Of a DNA stretch of 64,000 nucleotides, positions 55,892 to 64,000 are shown piece after piece. A program made the translations under genes and the position numbers. The stretch is from Blasia pusilla. Its lineage: Eukaryota; Marchantiophyta; Marchantiopsida; Blasiales. The notes beneath the pieces are model-generated. The model did no database searches, was not told the origin of the DNA, and saw only the letters and a program-made list of their open reading frames with translations. How positions within the stretch are numbered: the first letter of the stretch is position 1; each line of letters begins with the position of its first letter. The DNA is taken from the NCBI GenBank assembly GCA_050084515.1, contig CM114272.1:2914001-2978000 (forward strand), written 5' to 3'.

Positions 55892-57226
55892 TGACACTTT
55901 CTGGCAGCGTGGAAACATAGACTGAAAGTAGAACAGCTTCATACAGCTCGTTCAGGATAGTATAATTGCTAAATCTGGGTTGAATTATCCGAGCAAAACG
56001 CTGAATGAAATATGTCATAAAGTTGCAAAGTCCACCCGCTATCATTAGAAATAGTTGTGCATCAAATTTCATACCACAAAGCGCTGCATATATGGCTTCC
56101 AATTTGAATGTTTTGTAGAGCTTTAGACATTACGATGCAAAATCCACCAGCTATCATTAGAAAATGTTGTGCATATTTTCCATTCAATGTCATACCATGT
56201 GCAAGTCTGGAGTAAGGTAGAAAAAGACGATACTCAGCATTTTTTTCCTTGCCTATATTACACAGGAGTATACGTTTTTTTACGCATTTTCCACCACGTA
56301 ATTTTGGCGGAAAGTTCCAGCCAGAAGTATTTGTGGTGTGATAGAAGGTCAAGGTTTAGAAACGGAGATTGGACTCGTTTACTTGTTCCTGCTTAGTTAG
56401 AATATATGGGATTCAACTGAACCCTTACCTTCAAATATGCGGATAGACCCTTCAAAAACAGATAGATAACCCCCGTCATTTATCTGTATTTGTTTCGCAG
56501 ACGGAGTGGAGCCGGAGTTTCTAATGGAAATCATGGATTTCAATAGTTTACTTTGCTTTAAAATCAATTTATTCGGGAGCTTGTCCCGATCTCATTTGAG
56601 CAATACGTATCCTTTCGGAGGCAGTTGAGTGGTTGTGAGCAGTTCTGCAAGCGGAACAAGAAAAACTGACGTACATTTTCATGAGTGCACGCTTTCGGTC
56701 AGGACGTAAGTTTCTATATTCTCAAAGTTCTAGATTTTGAAATTCTAAAGTTTCCAGCGTACAGCTTGTAGATGTTGTAAATTGCGTATACAATCTAGTG
56801 AATAAGATTTTAAAAATAAACAAAGCATTTAGGCGCGAACTTAAAACATGAAAAAAAACACCAACGTAAAGAAAAGATCTTCTTTCCGAAAAAGATTTTT
56901 TTCCAGTCGGAAGCTTTATTTCCAGCCACTTAGGAAGCTCTCCAAATCTTTACTCCTCCGCATAGCTACGATTGGAAGATGATTATGAAACCCAGTACCT
57001 CACATTAACTAACGCTCCGGCCCCGGCTTGACTACCAAAATTTCTGGCACCACCAACATGAGACAGATGGAGTCTCCTGTTATCATTGCTCATCTTGAAG
57101 TAGATCCACGCGAAAAGCATACATTCTCTTGGAAAGTACGATTCACATTCACGGAGACTTCATCCAGCTATTAACCCAGTCCATCCCGCCATCAAGCTAG
57201 CTATAGAACGTTGTTCAGAAGAACAT
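55892..57226. other. Junction between the two module copies
   Basis: No gene recognised. Short direct repeats ('agctatcattagaaa(a/t)' with 'ttgtgcat' near 56,037 and 56,149) occur. Module copy 2 homology begins near 56,702. The 3' flank of the minus-strand dirigent gene (57227) occupies the right part. Confidence 0.5.
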
Positions 57227-57787
57227 CTAGAGGAGCTCCGACTCCTCGGTGATCTGGGCGATCTGAAAATCGCCGACAACCTTATATGTGTCTCCTCTCT
57301 CTATCCTCTCGTACCTCACAATACCGGTAGCGCCGGCGAGTCCTCTGGTTCCTCCGACGATGGCGAACTCCTGGGCTCTCTTTTCTTCATTCTCGTCTCT
57401 GTTCCAAACTCCACGGAGGTGGAGCTGGGCATTAGCGAATCGCCGGTCCTGGTTGACGCCCACATCCTCGAAGTAGATGGTGGCAATCTTCTGGACCTGT
57501 TCGTCGTTGACGAAGAAGTAGAGACCGCTCACATTAGCCACACGCTCGGATTGTTCATCCCTCTTCTGGGTCGCGCTGTTGGAGTACACGGCTCCTCTGC
57601 CCCTGTTGCTATCGCTGTTATCGGTGTTGTCCCTGGACCTGGGTCCGAACACTTCCACTCTGTTGGCCCGGTCCTGATGCTCGTGGATCACGAACCGGAG
57701 TCTTTCGTTTCTGTCGGCCTGCACTAGGCAGACGCTTGCTAGCAGCATACAGCCGGCGAGAATCAAGAGCATGTCACCGCGGGCCAT
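57227..57787 (-). CDS. Dirigent-like protein, left gene of copy 2
   Basis: 186-residue paralogue of the gene at 51798. The ATG at 57787 opens MARGDMLLILAGCMLLASV. Shared blocks are 'RLRFVIHEHQDRAN', the same 'DNTDNSDSNRGRG' loop, 'VSGLYFFVNDEQ' and 'ANAQLHLRGVWN'. The hallmark reads 'IVGGTRGLAGATGIVRYE', with Arg replaced by Thr in the usually conserved ARG. The C-terminus is three residues longer. Loss of that Arg could affect the barrel, but this is not testable by eye. Head-to-head with 60313. Confidence 0.92.
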   Translation of the reverse strand: MARGDMLLILAGCMLLASVCLVQADRNERLRFVIHEHQDRANRVEVFGPRSRDNTDNSDSNRGRGAVYSNSATQKRDEQSERVANVSGLYFFVNDEQVQKIATIYFEDVGVNQDRRFANAQLHLRGVWNRDENEEKRAQEFAIVGGTRGLAGATGIVRYERIERGDTYKVVGDFQIAQITEESELL

Positions 57788-57819
57788 GGCTGCTGCGGAA
57801 AAGAAGATCCTTTCAAATC

Positions 57820-58042
57820 CTGCAAGAATGGACGGAGAAAGGAAAGGTTAGACTTCCAGGCATTAAACTTTCTACTATATTCCAAAACATAGAGTATGTG
57901 CACAGAGGCAGTCATACAAACATAAAATCCAGAGATAGTGCGGAACTCCAGATGCGCAAACTACCACGCAAAAAAGAACCTAAGAAATCAGCCTTGTACG
58001 ATGACAAGAGTAGTTCAGAAATCGAGCAGAACGCTCACTTAC
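57820..58042 (-). other. 5'-UTR intron, left dirigent gene of copy 2
   Basis: Minus-strand GTAAGTGAGCG donor at 58042 and an ATTCTTGCAG acceptor ending at 57820 give a 223-nt intron. The exon between it and the ATG is 32 bp, matching the copy-1 gene. Confidence 0.6.
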
Positions 58043-58108
58043 TGAAGAGTGCGATTCCAAATTGAGATTATGTTCTCAAGTTCTCCTAGAACTGATGCTC
58101 TTGCTCCA

Positions 58109-58116
58109 CATTTATA
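58109..58116 (-). promoter_or_regulatory. TATA box, left dirigent gene of copy 2
   Basis: TATAAATG on the minus strand, about 70 bp before the intron donor, in the same context (tttctgaaatcc) as the copy-1 promoter at 52658. Confidence 0.55.
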
Positions 58117-59951
58117 CTACCCATTTCTGAAATCCACACAAACAGTTAAGTGAAAAATCACCGAATCCACGCAAGTCACGTGGACAAGCAGGACGATCTT
58201 CAGCTGTCGCTCATTGCATTGCATGGAGCTCTTCGTGACGACGATAGAGTAGATCGGACAGGTGAAAAGCGGCCTGGCACTCTTTACAGTGTATCTGGTC
58301 CATATCGTGAAGGATTGTACTATATCCGTAGCCTACTGTAATAGTCCAATCATATTTCGATCGGGTCGAAAACGTGTTGCTATTCTAATAGTCCCATAAA
58401 CGTTTTTCGATTGTCGAAAGTATCAGTCTGTTTTACTAGTATACATAGTTTCGTATCGGGTTAGATTCCGATTTTCTTCACATCTAGAGTTTTTAATATC
58501 ATTTTTAAGATTTTTGAAAAAATTGGAAGAAAAGGTAAGCTTATAACGGTTATTCGTCTCGTTTGAATTCTTCGGAGTTGTTGAATGAGTTAAAATCCAT
58601 CCAACTACTCTGGATACCGGAGAAACAAATTTCCCCAAGCTGAAAGATATAATGACAGGCATCGGCTTCCGATCTTGTGGCGATTGGAAGGGATTAGCTT
58701 TCATTATAACTGATCCAGTCCCCGAGAGCTTAAAGGCATGGATATAAATGCATCAAATGGGAATTCTCTGTTCTCCGAAAACGAGAGCCGTGATGAATGT
58801 CGGTATGACTTTTAGTTTAGAATACTTAGGGCGAGCAACCATTAAAACATGGAAATGGTCCCATTACTTCAACTCCGTTTGGGACAAGCGTATGATTCCT
58901 TATAACTGTGTTGGCATACTCCACAACAGCAGTAATTCAAAATCCATCAGACTTTGCACTCTGGAAGTGCTCCGACCGATACTGTCAGGATCCTAGCACT
59001 ACGTTCCGTTTGTATCCTGATGGGTTTTCCATCGAAGTTTATATTCCCTCTTGTTCTAAACGGAACGTAGCTATGGACTACTTCTCTTTGTGCTACAGCT
59101 ACTACCTTCATGAAGCGATTCTAAAGTGGCGTAATTACTTTTCATTCGGTGATCATAATGGTGTCGGGAAGCTCGCTTCCAAAAGCAATGTAGGGTTTCT
59201 CGGGAGTTTAGCCACCACAACTCTGGAGGGAATTATTCGAGGTCGTTGAAGCAAGAAGATTTGAGTATTTTATGTAACACTGAACACGAGCGGCGTCACT
59301 GGAGATCGAAGTGCCCAAAGTTGTAGATGTTGAAATACAATTTCTAGAATCCGTAACGTTTTAAAGTATGTAGAATCCGTATCGTTTTGAAGTAGCGAGC
59401 TAGGAGCAATCCAACCAGCTCCGAAAAAACCACGCATAGGTGATTCGCAGCGAAGGTGAGGAATTCGTTCGTCAAGCATAAGGCCGATTTCCGTCGACTT
59501 GAACACACAAGCCGAACTTAAATCAATCCAATCCGCGTCTCAAAGGTAAGGCTTCATATCGAAATTGTGAACCTATATATTCCGCTCTGAATCTTTCTCG
59601 CTTTTAGGTGTGTGAAGGAACACACACCTAAAAGCCACGAATATGTGGCCGGAGACCATTATGGAACGTTAACTACTCCAGATTTGAGACAAACTATAAG
59701 AAGATCTGCTGAAATCTGATTTGTTCTGCATGCTCAACTACTCTGCTGTCCCCCAAGTCAACTGGTGAGATAAGGCTAGCGTAGTAGTATTTCGGTTTAA
59801 TCTCTGAGGAATTCAAGGTTTGAATATTTCTCTATACCAACTCCCATGTTTCAAAAACATTCGTCTGGAAGAAATTAAAATTTTTAAGAAAATGATTGAA
59901 GTGATTGAAACTTGTTTCGTAAAGTGATAGACCTACCTCAGAGTTCCACGG
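58117..59951. other. Spacer between divergent dirigent genes, copy 2
   Basis: Homologous to 52,666-54,392 but with many substitutions and indels. An extra AT-rich stretch at about 58,340-58,600 has no counterpart that I can see. Short frames are not conserved between copies. A perfect hairpin occurs at 59600-59635. Confidence 0.6.
59600..59635. repeat. Copy-specific hairpin, 15-bp perfect arms
   Basis: Arms 59600-59614 and 59621-59635 with an AAGGAA loop. In module copy 1 (about 54,040-54,070) the same sequence reads through the loop and then 'ttcag' instead of the right arm, with identical sequence resuming at 'ccacgaatatgtggcc'. The right arm is therefore a new inverted copy of the left arm. 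Confidence 0.92.
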
Positions 59952-59959
59952 TATAAATA
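59952..59959 (+). promoter_or_regulatory. TATA box, right dirigent gene of copy 2
   Basis: TATAAATA followed by GCCCACAAGA, the same string as at 54393 in copy 1. Conservation of this string within an otherwise diverged spacer supports a working core promoter. Confidence 0.7.
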
Positions 59960-60033
59960 GCCCACAAGATGAGTTATATATCACCACATTCTCGACAGCT
60001 TCGAAGAAATTCGCTGATCGTCTTCTTTGGCAA

Positions 60034-60279
60034 GTGAGCACTCCCTTCATTCCTTCCTCCTCTAACTTGACTGCCAGTTTTTTCTTTGCGGATGGGTTTG
60101 AGTGCTTGATTTGTTAGTCAGAAATTCTGCCTGGTGTCTTAGATACATTGTCTTGGTAGATCTACGGATATCGTTTTCGTCCTTCTAGCGTATGCCGTGA
60201 ACAAGTCAGTGAGCAAAGCTGATGTGTAGATCTTGGCAGTTTTCGTGTGACTCTTATAATTTTGAGTGGACTTTTGCAG
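60034..60279 (+). other. 5'-UTR intron, right dirigent gene of copy 2
   Basis: Donor CAA|GTGAGC at 60034 and acceptor CTTTTGCAG ending at 60279 give 246 nt. Equivalent to 54475-54731 in position, but the interior has diverged. Confidence 0.55.
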
Positions 60280-60312
60280 AGTCTGAAATTTGTCCCTGAA
60301 GATTCTGCAACC

Positions 60313-60873
60313 ATGGCCCGCAGTGACATACTCCTGGTTCTTGCCGGCTGCGTGCTGCTGGCCAGCGTATGCCTAGTGCAGGCCGCTGACAGATTCGAAA
60401 ACCTCCAGTTCGAGATCTTCGAACACGAGTCCAGCGAGAACGAGTTGGATGTGTTCGGACCCCAGGGCAGCCAACGCCTCAGCTCCGACAGGGATGACAA
60501 CCGAGGCAGGGGAATCGTGTACTCGAACAGAGTGACCAAGGAAGAGGACCTTGAATCCAAGCACATCGCTGATGTCAGCGGTCTGTACTTCTACATCAAG
60601 AACAATCAGGTGGAGAAGGTTTCCACCATCAACTTCCGTGAGAACGCCAAAATCAACCAGGACAGGCGATTTGCCAATGCTCAGCTCCACCTCAGCGGTG
60701 TGTGGCGCATAGGTCGCGGTCAAGAAAGGAGGAACCAGGAGCTGTCCATCGTCGGTGGAACTGAAGGACTTGCCGGGGCTCGCGGCGTCGTGAGATACGA
60801 GAGGCTCGAGAGGAACACTTACAGGGTGACAGGAGACATCCAGATCCGTCGGGAATCCCAGTCCCTCTACTAG
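60313..60873 (+). CDS. Dirigent-like protein, right gene of copy 2
   Basis: 186-residue protein almost identical to the one at 54765: same start context (AACCATGG), same signal peptide MARSDILLVLAGCVLLASV, same linker and hallmark 'IVGGTEGLAGARGVVRYE'. Only five residues differ, and nucleotide identity is nearly complete across the coding region including synonymous sites, whereas the intron just upstream is clearly diverged. Function by family: apoplastic guidance of phenoxy-radical coupling; the substrate cannot be inferred. Confidence 0.93.
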   Translation: MARSDILLVLAGCVLLASVCLVQAADRFENLQFEIFEHESSENELDVFGPQGSQRLSSDRDDNRGRGIVYSNRVTKEEDLESKHIADVSGLYFYIKNNQVEKVSTINFRENAKINQDRRFANAQLHLSGVWRIGRGQERRNQELSIVGGTEGLAGARGVVRYERLERNTYRVTGDIQIRRESQSLY

Positions 60874-61310
60874 ATCTTCGAATGGAAAGCGACCCAAGGC
60901 TGACTTGAAGCCGTGATAGATCTGGGGAGCAGGTGGTTGAAAAGATAGATTTCGAGTTTTATTTTTCAAGTAAGTGTGCTTCCTTGTTCCTTGTACGTAG
61001 TGAGGAAAGTCTCAGAGTTTTTGGGTAGGTGAATTGATAGTAGATCATTCCCATCGAGCTAGTTGTGTGGAGTCGTAAAGGCTTAGCTTAAATATGCTTG
61101 GTGTCAAACTATGGATGCATATGGCGTTGTGTGGTCCTTTCCTTCAGTGACGTACAGAAGTACTAGGCAATCTTTTGCCAGTTGAAAATAAATCTCCAGA
61201 ATTCTGATTTCAATGTCTCCTGTCCTTCGAAATATATGAGTGCACACTCTTCCGAGGTTATTGAGACGTTCTGGCAGGGTGGAGATAGAGGCGAAGAGCA
61301 TTCTGAATAT

Positions 61311-64000
61311 ACAACATCTTTAGAAAGATTGGAATCAAAATGAAATTGTTCAGAACAGTGAATGTGCTCTTCTTGTGGGTATCCCGGCTCGATCATCCAA
61401 ACAAGACTCCAAGATGGAGCATAGGCACTAAGATCGTTGGATACCCACCCGTTGTCACTTCCACAGTTGCTTTCGTCTTCATTGATGTCAAATCAATCGG
61501 CAAATTAGCGATCCGAAAATATAGTTGATACATCGATATGTCAGGGTTGGGTGACAAGCTCAAATGAAAGTTTGTTAGACGATTCATTGAAGAAGTGAAG
61601 GTATTCGAGGGTTCAGTCAGAGCATGCGTGTCTCCCATCTCCGAAAGGTTCCTTAGTGGCGAGAGAACCTAAAGTGACATCAACGAAGTGAAGAAAACTC
61701 TCCTTGCGAAGGCGTATTTATGTTTTGTGCCAATCGAACATAATTTAGACATATTTGAGAATTTAAGATTGGAGGAAATTACTCTATCAAATGTAGATAC
61801 TGTGGTAGTTGGCATACCAGAAATACTATCCCAGATTTCAATTCGCTATGATTGAATTGGAGGCGTCCGATCAGTTCTCCATCTGGATATAAATTGATGA
61901 AGACTAGCCAGGTATTCGTCTTTTCCATTTACTTCCTCAAAATAAGGAAAGCCTGAATAGCAGCATGACTGACAGGAAATTCACCATGCTAGCTTCATCT
62001 CACCACATGACTGCGGGTGAAATTAATAAGTTGCGCCTGCAACACAGATCAAATTTTGGTGGATCTACTTTCCGTGGATGTCTAAAAGAGGTATGAATGA
62101 GCATAATGGTCGTTAGTCACAGACTCGTTGCTCTAGTAGCTGTGTTTCTGCACACAGTTGGGAGTAAGATGGACTTGCTTGCTTGGGGTAAACTGCCAGA
62201 AAATTAATTCATGATATCAAAATTCGAAAACTTAGATCGGATTCACTTACATCTGTCTTCTGAGTTGACATGTTTGAAATCCATCCTTTTTATTGACGAC
62301 CGACTTCTTCAGCTTCAGCGCGAATCACATTTGCGTGTTTGGCAATCCGATTGGATTGCTCCCAAAGCTCCTCACTTGGATTGTACCCCCTCTTATCTTC
62401 GGGTTCTTCGATCTTTTTTTCCTCTGCTCGTTTTCCTACATCTGCAGCGATAGATCCAATATTGTACTCCAAACCTTTTTCGTTCAACAGGGTCTCCATA
62501 TCACATCTGACAACTCAAAATGAGATTGGTGACTTTTAGTTCTTCAGTCAGTCATCCAAGCGAAGAACGCACATTCATAAGCAAGTAAGGACTTGAAGCA
62601 GTCAAGTAGTACCCATGACAAGTAAGTGACTAGTGAAGATGTACATAAACTAGTGACTTTAAGGAAAGCAAGGCATATAAATAAAGTTTGGGATTTCTCC
62701 ATACATATAAAAATAGACTTGTGGGATGCTCAGCTGCTCCGTTAAGATTACCTCCCATACTCAATTCTCAAACTATAACAGAGTTATTTTTAATTAATTT
62801 CAACACATCTTTTTCCTCATACAAAGGACACCAGTTTACAAAATGAACAGGTTCTCTCCAATAGATTTTCATATTGCATGATGCTGATGGTGTTACATGT
62901 GTCGGTATTTTCAGAAAGTAGGAATCTTTTCGAGAACACCACTCCTTGGGCGCCAGGCATTTTCCTCTCATGGGTGATGATGGAGCAGATCGGATAGCTC
63001 ATAATAGACCTCGTATTGGGAACCGTACTGCGTTGTGATGGGCACGAGAAAATCGAGGCATGCTGGCCCATGCTCTAGCCGCGGATACAGAGCTCAGCTT
63101 AATCTTAGAGTTGGTCTGGAGGATCATGTCCTATTTCACATGATGTATAAGAACACGGTATCTTTCAATAAAATCCACTTTATTATAAAAACCAACAAAC
63201 CTCAAAACCATCAAAACCAACAAACCTCAAAAGAGTAGAGAAAGAAATTGCAAGTAAGTTTCGAGGTCTTTAATAGCGTATCCAGCATTAAATTTGTCTT
63301 CCGGGGTAGTTGAGTGGTCGCTATGCATGGGACTGGGCTCCCATGACGTTGCGCGCTCTTGTCAGGTCTCATCCGGTGCATGCGACGGATCTAGGAATAC
63401 AACTGACTTTATTCGAGAGTCTACTTAGTTTTGTGACTACTAAATATAGCCCACATTCTCAGACGCTATAGTTTTATTGGCACAAATATCGGCGGTGGAC
63501 TCTACTAAGTCGAAAAGAAAACGTTGCGGCATCTTTTCGTCTCTTTCGAAAACTACAGCGACGCAGCGTATGTTCGTGTGGAGTGAGTTATTTTGTCATG
63601 GATATCTTTGAAATGAGAGCCCTAACTTTGTATTCCAGTTTCAGCAGTTGCGGCTGCAACGAAATCAGCGAGACCTCCAAAACTAAGTAAGCGGCAATAT
63701 CGCGCACCATTTTGAAAACCAGTTTGGAAATGAAGGCTGACGATTAAAATTCCTAAGATGACTTCCAGGAGCTCAGTTCATCGGGGGATGGGAATGACGA
63801 GGGCTAGCGTTCACGATCATAGTGGATTCTAAATAAGAAACCAGATAGTCCACGATCGGTGAGTGCATTGAAACCGTCCACCACTACTGGAGAGACAATC
63901 GCAAGAGATTCAGAATTTGGCTTCACTTTTCGCTGTTTTGTATTCTGGTAGCTGAAGATCCGACCACTTTTATGTGAGACAACCGTGGAGGTTGGGAGCT
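61311..64000. other. Intergenic, right end of window
   Basis: No recognised gene. A 69-codon frame on the minus strand (62290-62499) is unusually charged and protein-like. A 26-bp-step direct duplication ('aaaaccaacaaacctcaaaa') lies at 63187-63232. A hairpin with 7-bp arms occurs within about 63325-63345. The rest shows nothing. Confidence 0.45.
62290..62499 (-). CDS. Small charged ORF, hypothetical
   Basis: 69 codons from an ATG at 62499, starting METLLNEKGLEYNIGSIAAD and rich in Glu, Lys, Arg and Asn with heptad-like hydrophobics, so a helical or coiled-coil peptide is conceivable. No upstream TATA or partner exon is evident and I know no matching family. It may be an exon of an unrecognised gene, a fragment, or chance. 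Confidence 0.22.
   Translation of the reverse strand: METLLNEKGLEYNIGSIAADVGKRAEEKKIEEPEDKRGYNPSEELWEQSNRIAKHANVIRAEAEEVGRQ

Larger units (their letters stand above)
51265..55930. repeat. Segmental duplication, copy 1 (divergent dirigent pair)
   Basis: Matches 56702-61310 in order and orientation: minus-strand dirigent gene, intergenic spacer, plus-strand dirigent gene and 3' flank. Left anchors are a 'gacgtaagt' to 'agatgttgtaaat'-type track; right anchors are 'ttctggcag(c/g)gtgga' at about 55,905 and 61,270. Offsets are about 5.43 kb on the left gene, 5.55 kb on the right gene and 5.37 kb at the right edge, the last because this copy has an extra 174-bp tandem unit. Confidence 0.88.
56702..61310. 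repeat. Segmental duplication, copy 2 (divergent dirigent pair)
   Basis: Second tandem copy of the module described for 51265-55930. The order of features is identical: 3' flank, minus-strand gene 57227-57787, intron, TATA, spacer, TATA, intron, plus-strand gene 60313-60873, 3' flank. Coding regions are far more similar than the spacer. Confidence 0.88.

Noticed and set aside
63302-63376. tRNA-like stretch with a hairpin resembling an anticodon arm
   Set aside because: I could not close an acceptor stem or a T arm with the consensus GTTCRANYC, and the loop would have C instead of a purine at position 37.

Overview
This is a land-plant nuclear window. The plant signals are germin-like (cupin) and dirigent-like secreted proteins, GT-AG introns in 5' untranslated regions, TATA boxes about 150-430 bp upstream of start codons, and plant-type Ty1/copia, Ty3/gypsy and Helitron remnants. 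The germin-like and dirigent-like proteins lack the typical angiosperm N-terminal cysteine pattern. Tandem families like these are expanded in bryophytes, so my best guess is a liverwort of the Marchantia type. That is inference; no marker in the window proves the species.

Layout. 1-5.7 kb: AT-rich, non-coding, with short palindromes and one tandem repeat. 5.9-10.8 kb: three germin-like loci. The first (minus) has a C-terminal frameshift, the second (plus) is cut off inside the first cupin motif, and the third (minus) is intact. 11-15 kb: non-coding with AT microsatellites and a 193-bp tandem repeat. 15.2-16.2 kb: a solitary dirigent-like gene (minus). 16.2-19.3 kb: non-coding. 19.3-50.3 kb: an AT-rich block of decayed transposable elements. 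It holds a Helitron (20.9-26.4 kb) interrupted by at least two insertions, a structurally complete but coding-dead Ty1/copia element with a 5-bp target-site duplication (27.655-32.286 kb), a possible hAT fragment, an inverted gypsy pol fragment (38.8-41.4 kb), and a 6-kb unrecognised decayed coding region (42.2-48.7 kb) that ends in a C48/Ulp1-like domain. 51.3-61.3 kb: two tandem copies of a roughly 5-kb module, each carrying a divergent pair of dirigent-like genes. 61.3-64 kb: non-coding as far as I can see.

How the genes relate. The host genes encode secreted, probably apoplastic, proteins. Germin-like proteins are metal-binding cupins with oxidase or superoxide-dismutase-type roles. Dirigent-like proteins are beta-barrels that steer phenoxy-radical coupling in lignan and related phenolic pathways. 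Both families act in wall and defence chemistry, which fits their tandem birth-and-death pattern here: a frameshift, a truncation, a recent duplication and signs of coding-sequence homogenisation. No functional link between the two clusters is visible beyond their proximity.

I found no CRISPR array, rRNA, convincing tRNA or organelle gene. The most unusual structures are the unrecognised 42-49 kb region, the perfect 29-bp palindrome beside the Helitron Rep catalytic motif, the CTAG-ended minisatellite insertion inside the Helitron, and the near-identity of the duplicated dirigent coding sequences against diverged introns.
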